A stretch of 64,000 bases of DNA from Platynereis dumerilii (Eukaryota; Annelida; Polychaeta; Phyllodocida; Nereididae): contig JAPTHN010000013.1 in the NCBI GenBank assembly GCA_026936325.1, positions 15,453,415 to 15,517,414 of the forward strand. Reading direction: 5' to 3'. Shown here in pieces: positions 27,670 through 42,057 of the stretch (position 1 is its first letter; each line of letters opens with the position of its first letter). The position numbers and the translations under genes were made by a program. A model generated the notes under the pieces. That model ran no database searches, was not told where the DNA came from, and saw nothing but the letters and a program-made list of their open reading frames with translations.

Positions 27670-27998
27670 CCCGGGGAGGGTACTTCGCGGATGCGCCACG
27701 GCGATTTTGAAAACCAGAACCATTTTAATCCGGAAACCGACGCCAAAACCACAAACCATTTTAATCTTTTTGTAAAAATATCCAAAACCAATTTAATCTT
27801 TATGATTTGTATACCATTGTAATCGTCTTTTCAAGCCGATTCTAACGGTACCAAAAATGTTGGGGGTGCAAAAAGGGCAACCAAATTAATCTGAAATCCT
27901 AAAAAACCAAGACCATTTTAATCCTGGAAGGCCAAAAAACCTAAACCATCCAGCGGCGCCTCTATATACACTCTTTCATAGTGAGTACCCCCCCCGGG
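27670..27998. mobile_element. MITE with CCCGGGG ends and 8-bp TSD
   Basis: The ends CCCGGGGAGGGTACT and AGTACCCCCCCCGGG are flanked by exact TCATGGCC (27662-27669 and 27999-28006). The interior has repeated AAACCATTTTAATC words. 329 bp. Confidence 0.85.
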
Positions 27999-28006
27999 TC
28001 ATGGCC

Positions 28007-29125
28007 ATGCAGACATTTTATTCATCTTTCTCTGCCTACTGCTTTACCGGCAGATGGCACCACTGCTTGGCCCCAGCCTTTATTGTCAGGTGGCAGCACC
28101 TGCAAGCTGCATTGATCCTCCTAACATACTCACTACTGCCAATTTGACTATTACTTGTCAAAAGATATAATTTTGTATAGCTGTATTTATACTAATCATC
28201 GTTTCTATGACATTGTTAATATATGTGTCAGTTTGCAAATTACTCACCATAGGATAGTTTTGGTAATTATACTTACAGCATCATCAACTGCTTATCTAAA
28301 CATTGCTTTATGAAATGCCCAAATTAATAAATATGATTTTTCCCTGTGAAATGGATACATAATTAACATTTCATGAAAACAACTCTCTATACCATTTCAA
28401 TATCATTCAATTCAATTTAAACAAATATTTAAAAATATTTAGGCCTAATCAAATGCTCTTTACAGCATGTGATTTTCATTAAATTTCAATGTGGCCATTA
28501 TGTGAAAAATAGTTCACCTAATAATTCATTAAAATGCCATGCAGCATGTGGCTATCATTCGATTCAAACACGTACGAGTTACATTTATCACCTAGAAAAA
28601 TCTCTCCTCATGCTATTCCAATAGCTATGATAGATCATGAAATCAACTTTAAGATGAAACTCCCATAATATTATATGTCATACACAATCATAATCTCTTA
28701 TTCGTGGAGGCACTCTGTTCATTCATATCCATACCAGACATTTTATGAGACATCCATTTCATTCTGAAGACTTTGACATACTAGCATTCACTCTCTTACT
28801 GCCATTCTTACTCTCAATACGCATTATCACGGGTACTCTGCTAGTTAAATTAAACAGTAATTAAAAGAAGCTCTTGTGAACCTTAAGAGTCCTTCGTAAA
28901 ATAAACACAACTCAAAACATTTCTTTGTATATATATACATTTAATAATTTATCACAAAAAGTGCATCTAACATACTAAATAACAATTTCTCTTAAAACAA
29001 CCATGCATTTAACATTAAAAACATGGTAAAACAGCGATGAGCCACTTGATACAAACTGTCCTTTTTGCAAGTGTGCTCATAAAAGTCAGTGGAAACCTTG
29101 TTCCCTGTTTGTAACTTCATAGATT
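28007..29125. other. Intergenic, AT-rich; probable KAZN 3' UTR end
   Basis: No gene, clear repeat or secure polyadenylation signal was recognised. Confidence 0.3.
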
Positions 29126-29800
29126 TGACCTTGACCCTTTGCAGCAATGGTCATAGGTCAAGAAAATTGCATAATTGGTGACCTTCACCATTTATATAGG
29201 CCTATGTTATTCCAAGGTCGCATCACATATTCTCAAATATACACATGTCTAAATTAATATGACCACAGTTCAGTTAAAGGCAATTAAGCCAATTACAGTT
29301 GGTGACCTTAAGAAATGAGAATAATATCATTATTAAAGGCGTATTGACCTTGACCTTGAAAAACAAAACTAAAGCAGTCATTTGACCTTGAAATTAAAGG
29401 TGACCTTTCAATAACAAAGCACCTTTGACCATGAAACAAAAACAGTGACCTTGACCGCGACCTTGACCTCAAACAAGGTCACTTGCACCTCCACATGTAT
29501 TAACAAAGGACAACATTTTAACCTTGCAATAACCAAATGCATGACCTTTGACCTTACATACATCGCACATATGTGTACAAAGGTCAATGAACTAAAACGA
29601 CCTTCACCTGGCATACAACGAAGGACTTTTTGACCTTGACCCTGGGAATCTTTGACGACCTTGGCAAAGTTCTCCTGAACATTGCAGAAGAAAATGTCAC
29701 TTTTGTCAGGACAGTCACATACAACAACAGATATATAACAAAAGTAGGTCAACAAAAGTAGGTCAAACAAAAGTGGGTCAAGATCAAGGTCATACAGGGG
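29126..29800. repeat. Cluster of TGACCTTGACC words (nuclear-receptor-like half-sites)
   Basis: Roughly 25 AGGTCA-like half-sites in about 670 bp immediately 3' of the KAZN stop. They include TGACCTTTGACC near 29546 (a perfect DR1 spacing) and several TGACCTTGACC. This could be a degenerate simple repeat or regulatory DNA. Confidence 0.6.
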
Positions 29801-29954
29801 TGCTGCTCATGACAACCCTGGATAGCAGTTCGGTACTTCTTGACCTTTTTGGACGTGACGTTTTTTGCATCTCGCAGTTCGAGGAGTTATTCTCATCGGT
29901 GACTAATTTAATGTCAGGTTTTGATCGACGGCTGAAGGCGCGCCCTAGTGAGCC
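29790..29954 (-). CDS. KAZN: KAZN terminal coding exon
   Basis: Encodes GSLGRAFSRRSKPDIKLVTD, a basic stretch, and ends VVMSSTPV-TGA. KISFR-GSLGRAFS resembles human LGKIGRGFSSKDPDF, supporting the junction. Confidence 0.85.
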   Translation of the reverse strand, partial: GSLGRAFSRRSKPDIKLVTDENNSSNCEMQKTSRPKRSRSTELLSRVVMSSTPV

Positions 29955-32900
29955 CTGAAAGTAATAAACAAAGATTTTGTGAGACATACACTTTAATGTC
30001 TAACTTAATTGACATTTTAACAAACAATGTTACCACAACGACTTGTGTAGCATACAATGGCAAAACACAGTTCACAATAAGTAAATTTAATTAGAAAATT
30101 TACGATATGCTTGAGTTACATTTTGTGAGATTGCTCAGATTGGATATCAATTCGGACAATTTTTCAATCACTAATGCAAACTTAAGCAGTGAATAACAAG
30201 CGAAACACATTAAAATTCAGTCAAATACAAGGCATAACTTATCAAGCATCAAACTTTTCATAGCTTATTAAAATTAATAGGATAATAACTACATAGCGTT
30301 ATTGGGAGATAAAGAAGAAAAGTTTGACTTCTGGAAAAATGTGCAGAAATTTAATTGAACATAGATGTGCAAATAAACGTGATAAAGGAGTTATCTTGTG
30401 ATTCTGAGGTTGTCATTGGGAGTAAAGGCAATGCAATGTAAGTTGTTACGGACTTAAAGGGATTACCATAAAACATTTTCGCAAAGAAATGTATCACTCC
30501 TATTTCTCTAGCTGTAAGATGGGTGATTGGAGTATTACGTCCTATATTTATTCATTAGCAGGCAAATTAGGACAAGAGATGGACACAGCAATGAACTCAG
30601 CTGCAAGAATTTTATCATAAAAAATCAAGATGACAAAGAGTAACAAATTTTGAAGACTCCGTATATCTCTCAATGACAACCTCATAAGGCCGGACATAAT
30701 TTATTTTTAGCTTCTTGGATCTTCCCGAAGCACTTTTATGAGGGTCGGTCGGTACGATAAAAAAACCAGATGAAATCTAAATTTTTCATGATGTCAATTC
30801 TATAAAAATCATGGTTAAAATTTGAGTCGGTCGATCCGAGAAGCTAAAAATTTAAGTCTGGCCAAAGTAGCAATGTTTGTGATATATATATTTGTTGAAA
30901 AATATTAATTAATATCCTTACTCGGAAACTAATTTTCTTTGTTCCGTTCTCGTCTATCGAGGGACTGCCGGGGGTCGTTTGGAAAGATCGGACAAAGGGA
31001 CTACGACTCACTTGGCCAACGCTGCCCCCTTTGATCTTAGGCTCTTTGCCGGATAGGGCGCATCTGTAATTCAAATGGTTTTGCTGTGTAAATATCTATA
31101 AGATATCTATAAGGTAGATTCCTACTATAGAGATATGTAAGACGAATCTTCATCGCAAGTGAAGGATTTGATTCTGCTACAGAAAAATAACTAGAATCTC
31201 CATCGCAAGCGCAAAAAATAACTAGAATCTCAATCGCAAGCGAAAAGATTATCTCAGCTATAGAAGTATAACTTGAATCACCATTGTCAGCAAAAAAATA
31301 TATAGAACAATACAACTACATTCTCAATTGCAAGGAATAAATTATCTTGGGCTTATCCTCGGCTATGGGTCAATATATGAAAACCTTCAAATTTCAGCTG
31401 AAAAATATTTGAACATTTTCTGGTCCCGAAATGCCTTTTTAAGCTGGCATTGGCCAGGTCAGCTATCACTGCACTTTACTGTGCAAGGATCCCTATGCTC
31501 TGCTGATCGGTGCTGAGGTGATAAATACAGCTGTAATGTGTTAAGACTGTTCCTAAACACAAAGATTTTTTCATAAAGTTTGTTAAAGACTCAAGTTTTC
31601 TGTCCGAAGATGTAACTTTCATGATGCAATATTTTTGTAGATGTGTAATTCTGTTAATTTCAACAATTAATCCTTGGGAAGTTCTTGCAAAGACGACTTA
31701 AGTAGTAACGAAATAGTAATGACATATTTTGCCAAACGCAAGCAGTTATAAGAACATTATTATTACAGTAACAGTATTTAGTGAGTGTTATACTAGAGAT
31801 TCATGACATAAGATTTAAAGAACAAGACAGACAACAAGATAGACAACAAGACAAGACGGAACAACATGCAGGAGAGCGTAACAAAGAAGCGATACAATTT
31901 TAGTATCACGATACACACAATTAAGTCATGTAACATGCGTTCCATAGTTTTTTAAGGTGCTCTGAGTCCAGGAAAGAAAGTGTATTGAAAATACAAAACT
32001 TTTGCAGTTTCTGTTACCAAGTCATTTGATATGTAGGCTCCAATAAAATCATAAGTGGATTTTCTTCTCTTTTCGTCTCCTTGCGCGCCTACATATTTAA
32101 TATTAATATCAAAATGCGATCAGACGAACCAGATACTGAACACAAAAACTAGAGAAAATTCGTTTCTATCAACTCAAAACAGAACTGTTCAAGTACAAAT
32201 TTATTTATCTAAGTGGGCTTGTTGTCTGCAGACTTCATGTGAATCAAACCAACACTACAATTTACATCTTTTGCAGACCTTGTCAAGCTTAAACCTTTCT
32301 AAACTTCTTGAATAACATACACTTAAGACTTTAAATTTTAAGCTACTAATAATGGAGCTTCATTTCCTATTGAAGAGCAACGTTTCAAGGCATTGTGCAA
32401 ATGGCTTCAAAGTTATCGGTGATTCAGTCTCCGATTGGCCAAAAGCCATCTCTGACGCAGACTCCCGACTCCAAACAAGATTTGACTTTTGACTCCAAAG
32501 CCTTGATTGTACTCTCTTCTAAGTTCTAATATTTACAAAATTGTTGAAGAGAAATTTGTTTGACTTCAGAGCACCTTTGGTACATCTAACATAAGACATC
32601 AACAGCCAAACAGAACATAACAAAAGAGATTCACGAATATGTAACACAGAACCAACGTTACCTTGCAGGTTTTAAAATGACGTCCAACTCCGCTTGAAGA
32701 TGGCGCTTGACGTAAGATTTTGTCGGGGGTATTCCGAGCGCCCCAGCGAGAGCATCACTATTGAAAGTTGATTCTAAAACCATGACAGCTCCGTGCACAC
32801 CACTTTCTCTGAGATTTCCACTGTATTCCTGAAAATTAAGTATATCGAATTAGGTATTAGTTAGACACCGATTTTAATATCCAATGGCAGTAGATGTAGC

Positions 32901-35900
32901 AGGAAACCAAAAATTATGTATTGCCAGCATTGTGTATAAAACGATGCATGTGAATGACAGTATATTCTCAGTGTTATAACAATTACTGTGAGACGCACAT
33001 AAAATGAAACCGAATGGCAGATCACGGAGGGGTGCATTTACTTTCAAGGGTGATTGTGCAGTTTAGGCCACACATAATTGATTCTTAGCTTTGCAAGACC
33101 CGCCGACACAATAGATTTTCTGCTGACAGAAAAAAAAATTTTTTTTTGACATTATAAAAATTTTTTTTTGTCCTACCGACCACCCCAGAAAAAGTGCCTT
33201 GAGAAGATCCGAGAAGCTAAAGATCAATTATGTGTGGCCTTACAGCGGCAGACAGAATATAATTAGCTCTAAAAGTATAGGCCTACAGATTTCTACACCA
33301 CCAAGTACAGATATTATAACCAACCTCCAAGTCAATACTGTTGACCCATCGGATTATTCTTTCGTTCGTCCAGACTATAAGGTCAATGTCTGCTTCTTCA
33401 CATTTTGAGCGCCTTGTGTATAACTCCTGCAAAATGAAAAGTAAGCAATAAGTTTAATATAATAGATGATAGGCCTACCAGTGTTCACTGCAAAATTGTA
33501 TCTGTCAAATATAAAATGAAATTCCAAAATCAAACCAGCATAAGCTCAACTCCCTGTTGTGGCCTCCCTAGTTAATGACATCACAATTGGATGGATAATT
33601 GGGGCTTGACCAAAATTGGCCCAGGTGACCCGACAAGAGCTGGATTCGAACCCTGGACCCAGCGATTGGCAGCCTAGCATGCTACCACTAGACCAACCCT
33701 CCCCCCAACACACCCAAAAGAAAAGAGTCAAGAGAAATGAAGACTTAAATTACCTCTTTATCGAAGTTTAGTCTCCTGAGTAATTCGACCCCCTGCATAA
33801 TGCTGACTTGGTGGAATTTCCGCTGGATGCCGAGGTATTTCTCCAAGTCTTTTTTCGTCAGGTGATGCAACAGTCGGCCGTCCACTAAGTGTTGTTCCAT
33901 CAAATCTTTGAACTGCGGCAATCCCAAGTCGCAGATCCACCGATGGGCTACCCACGTCTGGTCCAAGCGGGGCGCCTTCTCAAATTTACTAAAAATGAAG
34001 TATTTGATAATTAAAACAACTATATAATTTATCTAACATAAATATACGACCATACAACTGACCATAATGTCACCGAAACTTCTCTAAATTCTCACACGGA
34101 CGCCACAGCAGAATACTTCTTTATTGGATGGTAAGTTTCCTGCCCTTGCCTCTGATTGGTTGAACTAATCATGCTTATAAATATAATGCTTAAACATTGG
34201 TTGGTATGTGCCTCCAACTGAGTATTTACAGTGCATTTTTTATTAATATTGAACTCCAAGGCTTTATATCAGTATAATTTATAGGATGATTCTAAACTAC
34301 AGACGAAAAAACATTCTTTACATAGCTAACACTTCCTTTCCTAAATAAAATTATTTGAGAAAAAAATGTTAAATTTTGATTGCTGTCCTACTCACACGTT
34401 AGAAGAATCCCTCAGTTCTTCTATGGCAAGTCGAAGTTTTCGTCGATGGAGAGGTCGCTGGATGTTTAATGCTGATTCTAGTTCAGAGTCACTGAGTCCG
34501 AGTAATATCTGCAAGAAATATAAAGGTAAAATGTCATTATGATGTTAAAATTCCTTCCATGTTTCCACAAGAGTGTGAGATAGAACATCCAGCTGGTGCT
34601 GCCTCTAGTGGCAGGACAACAAATCGCATGCACTCTATGCTTACTAGCGCTCAGGCCTGTAGATTATGCCGGCTTTGAAACTGTATGGCATTATTGTCAC
34701 TTTAAAGAAGAAAAGTTCAGCTGTGGCCTGGTTATTAAGAGTGCTTCTCAACATAACGAGAACAGCTTGGAATTAATACGTACCCGGCCACTTTTGATAT
34801 TCTCGGCACACATCTTGCCATATATGGGCATGTTGGCTTCTATCTCCAACCAGGCTAGAACGTGCTGCGCCTTCCATAACGGAACAGGGGTGGCTCTGAA
34901 AAAAAAAAAATATGCTGATTGTTAAATAGGTAAACATGATAAAGAGAAGAACCGTTCCTTCTTTGAGACCATGTATTGGTTCCCTAAACTATGTAATTTA
35001 TGCAGGCAGATCCAGGGAGGACCAGAGGGGGTGCCTCCTCGCCCATACATCAGATGAATTTTGCTAAATTAATGCTATTTGGCAAAAAGTTTGGTTCCAC
35101 AGACTCCAATAGCATGTAGGCCTAAGTATTAGTTCATTTTCTCCACGTTTTGAAAGATTCTGGATCCGCTCCTGATTAAGATAAATATGGCACTTATAGG
35201 CAATTAGGTATATCAATAAGATATAATATCAACAGAAAAATGTTATGCATTTACTGAAGGATGACACCAAGGTTTAACACTGTTTAAGGTGTGGTTATAT
35301 ATTGATTGACTTCAGGGCCAAAGAAATAACTACCATAATATTTGTATTATCAATGCAGTGTACGTGTAACTTAAAAGAATGACACTGACAATAACTAAAT
35401 CTTCAACAAGCGTTCAGTCTGTCTTGAATTTTATATGATATCCGATCTTTTCGGAGGCAATCAATATAAGGACACCACATTGGTCAGATTACCATTTATT
35501 ATACATATTGGAGGCAGCACAACTTATTCAATCTTGACGGATGGATGATTGGGGCTTTACGTCCTGTATTTATGCACTTTTTGGCTAATTAGGACAGGAG
35601 AAGGACACAGCAATGAGACGAAAGATGACTGAAACAGTTTGTGTCGTGTTTTACGCTTTTGCAGCACCTTAGTGGGCTTTATCGAAGACATGCCTGAAAC
35701 TGCCTTCCAACATAGGCCAAAGTGACCCGGCAAGAGCTGGATGCAAACCCCGGACCCAGTGATTGGCAGCCTAGCACTCTTCCACTGGACCAACCCTCCC
35801 CCCTATCCAATCTTGACTTACTTTGCCTGTTCTAATGTTTTCAATTTCTGTGTGTAATTCTCTGGACTCAGAACACTCAATCGCTGTGGCTGGATTAGCA

Positions 35901-38900
35901 TCGAACGCTGGAAATTGTGTTCTGAAAGCAAAAGGAAAAAATCTAGTCTGAGCATAAAAATGAGAAAGTTATTGATCATTACATTTTGAATTATGGAGCA
36001 ATTGGGTTATCAGAGCTTGCATTTTGTGCTTTTCAAACTATAAAGTATAAATACTTATTTGCAGCAGGGTCCTCATGTTTCTATAGGTTATGGGCATAAT
36101 TCATGACTATTATGTAAACAGCGTGGTTTTAAAATCAGTCATGCATAAATCAGTTTGGAAGATGTTTCTTCCATGCCAATTCACACCTCGACAAATTAGG
36201 CAATTTGGACAATTATCACAGCAGGTATATTAAATACTGACCAATTTTTGGCATGTTACACGTAACTTGGACTCTCACACAAAAATAAATAATGAATCAT
36301 TTCCTTCGCACGCTGTTCGAACCCAGAGTTATATGCTTTCAAATTTCCTGCCAAATGTATATACATATATATATGCATTGTACATGGGGACCACTTACAC
36401 AATGCACTTAAACTGGCACTTTAGTTAGTGCAATTTCTTTATTCCAAAGAAGACAACAGGAAAAGTTCTGTTTTGCTTATATGTCCCTAATATTGACATA
36501 TTATAATGCTTGTCTAACAAAACCTATATATGTTGTCCCTTAGCCGTTTTACTTTTGAATTCCCAGTCCCCCATAAATGCTTGTGACAGACAAGTGGCTC
36601 ATTATACGAGGGCCGATACTAGTAGTGCTATGTGATAAAATATACATCAATTCCATAGGATGGATGGATGTTTCGGGCTTCATGTCCTGTATTTATGCAC
36701 TTGGTAGGCTAAAATACAGGAGGACACGGCAATGAGGCGAAGGATGATTGAAAGAGCATTCCAATATAGGCTCTGGTGACCTGGCAAGAGCTGGATTCGA
36801 ACCCTGGACCCAGCGGTTGGCAGCCCAGCACCCTACCACTAGGTCAACCCTCCCCCCCCCAATAAATTCCATGTGAAAATCGTCATAATTTGTTATTATA
36901 CTATACCTTCAGTTAGACTAGGATCCGAAATATTCATAGACTTGCGATGAGAGCGCCTCGGACTGAAGAACCCTAGACTCCGCCGTTTTCTTCGAAGATG
37001 GACGTGGTCTGTTGAGTTTGTTAAACTTGTGACATGTTCTGCCGTCATCAACCGCGTCATATCTTCGCTGGAGCGTGACGATTCTCCGACTCTTTGGATG
37101 GCGCTGTCGATACTGCCATTCTGGCCTCCACTCTCCGACGTGTGTGCTGAAATCAGAAATTTTTGTTGCTTTAATTACGTCAGAGACGTCTAAATTTGTA
37201 TGCAGTTTGCAAAGACCTTAATTGAAGACCTGTAGCCTTAATTTAAGACATAGTATATGCAGGGTCCCAGATTTGTTGTCAGATTTTGGTCATCCTCGGC
37301 CATATAAGGCACCCAGCTTGTTATTTAATAGTAAAATACTGACAAATCTTGGTCGTCCTTCCCAAAATCCGGGCCTCCTGGATGATTGGAATTTGGACAA
37401 GGAATCAGGGACCCTGACATATATGTCAGAGACTTAATAGACTTGCTTGAAGTAAAGGCCAAATACGTCAGAGACAAAAAACGTATAAGAGGGGCATTCA
37501 GCGCTATTCCATCAAAAACACGACGGGTCAGTGAAATCAGCTGGTGTCGTCAAATATTGACATTAAACTAAAAACAAGGATGCAAAAAGTATTTTAAAAG
37601 AACTTAAAGACATAATAAGCAGGCATACTCACTGGAATAGCAAGAATCATTAGACTTCCCGCTCTGGACGCTGATATCACTCTGGGGCGGAGCAAGGTCG
37701 TCTAAGTTGAGCGTATGAGCACTGCTATTGGCTGGGGAAGGAGGAACATCAGATGCAAGACTTGTCCGTATGCTCGTAGCAGCAGAGTGACCAAGAGCTG
37801 CAAGCTGATCTCGAGCTTGCGCGAGTTCCACTTCGTATTGTTTCAACAAGATCTCCTTCTGGTCGATCTCGTTCCGCAACAATATGCTCCTCTCCGTTGA
37901 CTCTCGAGCTTTCTTCAGGATCTCCCATTTCTCCGTTTCCGATTCTTCCTTGTCTGCGGCCAACTGGAGATAAAAATAAAAGAAACTAAGATATGTAATA
38001 CTCGAAGATTTTAAGAAGTTGGTAAGAAGACAAGTTTTCCATGACCATTATCAACTAGAGGGTCCCCATACAAACTGCCAAATTTTACAAAGTGTGCAAT
38101 TCTTTCATACGAAAACTATATATCCACTCAACCTAGCAGTGGATAATGACCAAAGATTTATCATATTCATGATGAAGTGAAGTTTCCACTTTTTGCCATC
38201 TCCAAAAGACTCCAATAATGCTCAAATCATTAGAAACAATTTCTGCTCATGAACTTGACATGAAGGCAGACCAATTAAGTCAAATAAAACAAAAATGATA
38301 AAACTCATATTAAATCAATATTGTTTTGCAGAGTAGACCTGACACACATTGACATTTGCATGCATGTCCCTAACATTAACCACTTCCCAAGTTTGCATGC
38401 TTCGTGACGAGGGTGCCTGCTGGGAGTTCAGCGGGCTATGGCCCAATATTGAATAATTTGTTGGAAAGAGCATAATTTTGTTTATGAATTGAAAGATGAT
38501 ATCAGTAATGAAAGATGTCTTCCCAATCACAATGGTAAAGCCATTGGTGGCTCATTGCTTATTGATGTTTGCCAGTACAAAGGGAAGATTGGTATTACCG
38601 TTTATTATTTTATGTTGAATATTTTCAAGGATGCAATACCAATGCTATGATGGCTTGTTGAAGGGGTAGCGATAAGACTTTATGTCCTGAATTATTGCAC
38701 TGATAGGGCTTACTGATCATCTACATAGTACAGACAGGGACCACTTTAATCTTGCATTGGTAATGACTAATCAGCTAATGAGGCAACCTCTCCTAGGATG
38801 GATGGATGGATGGATGCCATTGGATGGATGGATGATTGAGGCTTTACGACAAGTTTACGTCCTGTATTAATGCACTTGGCAGGCTGACTAGGACAGGAGG

Positions 38901-41900
38901 ACAAGCAATGAGGCATAGGATGATTGAAACAACCGTCCAACATAGGTTCAGGTGACCAAGCAAGAGCAGGATTCGAACCCTGGACCCAGCGATTGGCAGC
39001 CTAGCACGCCACCACTAGACCAACCCTCCCCCAGAAACCAGAGGAGGAACCAGACCCCAGCCTAGCAACCCCAGCATACTTGTCGGAGGGATTGAGTAAA
39101 GTGTACACAATATATATTGTTTCCAAGAGCGGTGAATTTCAGTCATATATTCCAACTCTATAATACCCACCAGTCTGAGGTTGCTGTAATTTTCTTTCAT
39201 TCGCTGCTCGTAATGGACTCAACTTGGAGGGATTAAGTAAAGTGTACACAATATTCAAGAGCAGTCAATTTCAGTCACATATATTCCTACTCTATAATAC
39301 CCACCAGTCTGAGGTTGCTGTCATTTTCTTTCATTCGCTGCTCGTAATTGCGGATGAAGTCTCTGAGCTCCGTCTCCTTATCTTCCAGGGTGCAGTACAG
39401 TTGCTTCATCTGGTTCAGCAAATCCAGCTTTTCTGCCTTTAGTCTCTTTCTGTCGGCTCTGATGGCTGCAACACAAGATATATTTGTACATTATGAGAAG
39501 TACCACTACAAAACTACTGTATTATATATCGTAATTATGTACACTGTATAGATTCAGGTTTTTCCTGAAACTTTTCTATTTTAATTTAATCAAATAAACA
39601 TGACCATGATGACTGTGGCGAGGCATATATGGCATGCATTGGGGCCCTCCTCTCTCAAAGGTGGATGGGATGGATGATTGGAGCTTCATGTCCTGTATTT
39701 ATGCACTGAGGTGACTAATTAGGACAAGGGGAGGACACAGCAATGAGGCAAAGGATGATTGAAACTGCTGTCCAACATTATTTAGGTCAAGGTGACCCAG
39801 CCAGAGTTGGAATCAAACCCAGGACCCAGCGATTGGAAGCTAAGAGTGGAGTCATATTATCTGATTTTTTTTTTGATTTTTTTTGATTTTATTCACCCCC
39901 CATTTTTATATTTAAGCCTAACAAACTCCACCATCAAATTTTCCACATTGTTCTATGAGAGACTGATCACATGATAAATATTGGAACAGGGAAAAGAAGA
40001 CTCCTTGCTGTAAGGAGGATGAAAATGGAATTCTACAATGGCTATGATACTGTATCAGTCTGTATGGTATGTGCTCAACGTCTTAGCGGCACAGAACACC
40101 GGTATCAGTCAGGGAAATTACCAGCATATGAGGACAATTGCAATTCCAGCCAAGTCCTGGCCCTGACAGGATGATTGAGTGTGTGAGGTTGATCACTTTG
40201 GTCTCAGAAGAAAGTCTGATCTCTTTGCAGCCATCCTCACCACACAGCAGCATGTCAGTTGCGGGACTAAATTATATCCAATTTCACGAAATACTGCAAA
40301 GTCATCAGCAGCTGATGACAACTTCCTAATTTCTCTGGAGCCTTCGGGTTCTTTTCTTCATTATGTAATGGATAGGTTTTCCAAAATTCATAGAGTCAGT
40401 TGACACTGTGATACAACTTTATACCAAGTTTGGAAGTGATAGTTGTAGTAGTTCTTTTTAAATAGCCAGTCAAAGATGATTTTGAGCACTGCCAAAGTCA
40501 TGGCTAGGCCATGAAACTGTGAGAGTGTCATGGGAGGGTGATGACAGTGATAGGGTGATTGTCATGTAGGGCTGAGGACATTGATTGTCATCAGCTGGTG
40601 ATAATTTCCCTGACTGGGTATGATTGATTACCAATTTATGCGTCTCCGACAGCCTACAATAAGACTAGAATTATTCAAGCTGTACAAATGCATCACCAAC
40701 GGCTTGAAAATGGCTAGCACCGGGTTCTGCAAAATGGACCCAGTAGGATACTGTATGACACTCTGTATGGCAAAAGCAAGCAAAGATTGGATTCACAATG
40801 ATTCACAGCTATACATAAAGGGCCAACAGTGTATCACAAATGCAAATATAGGCATATATATACACATGCAAAAAACAATGTCGGATGCAAAATACACACT
40901 ATAACTCAGGCTGGAGAGCTCTCAGAATAAAGATGGGATACCCATAGGATGATTGAGGCTTTATGTCCTGCATTTATGCACTTGGTAGGCTAATTAGGAC
41001 AGGGGGAGGACATCGCAATTAGGCAAAGGATGATTGAAACTGTTGTCCAAGATAGGTCCAGGTGAGGCTAGTGAGCAACGCATGGACCCAGTGATAGGAA
41101 GTCTAGAGCAAAACAATTGAGCTAGCCAACCGTAAGATGGATGATGCTTGGACCTTTATGTTCTGTATTCATGCACTTGGTAGGCTAATTAGGACAGGAG
41201 GACACAGTAATGAGGCGAAGGATGATTGAAACTGCCATCCAACATGAACACAGGCCAATGTGACCCGTCAAGCTGGATTTGAACTTCGGACCCGATTGGC
41301 AGTCTAACATGCTACCACTGGACCAACCCTCCTTAATCAGGACAGGATGACACAACAATGGCAGCCAACACAGACAAAAACAAGCACAAATTTTCACCCA
41401 CCTTGCAGCGCTTCCTTGGTCTTGTTCAGTTCTTGCTTCGTCTGAATGAGTTCCAATTTGGATTCGTTAGCCTTGCTGTCTTCTGTACATTTCAATTCTT
41501 TCAATTGTCTTTTGAGTTCATCAATTGTTTGTTGTTGATTGTTGACCAGGTTGCCAAGGCGACCATTGTCTTGTTGTAAGCGCCCTAGTTCCTCTTCCTT
41601 CGTTTGGAGGCGCTGCTGTAGCGCCACTACTGGAAAAGAGAGGTAAATTCAAATTTAGTTACATGCTTAAAAGTTATATATAAACAAGACAAGACATTTT
41701 AAAATCTTTGCACACATGATAGAACACATACTTATAATTTGGAAAAGAATTGATCATGTTTGTCGCTTGTCGAAACATACAAACATAATTCACTATACCC
41801 AATTCAATATTTCAGCTTTCTCATCAAAGGCAACATCCACATATCAATTTATTCATGTATTTATTTATCGATTAACCAATTCATCTGTCTATTTATCTAT

Positions 41901-41980
41901 TTATCTATCTAACCGATTCATCTGTCTATTAATCTATCTATCTATCTATCTATAGATCTATTTATCTATCTGTCTATCTA

Positions 41981-42057
<77 letters not shown>

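Noticed and set aside
33640-33706. tRNA-like segments with A and B boxes
   Set aside because: They are heads of SINEs, recurring with the same body and tail, not functional tRNA genes.
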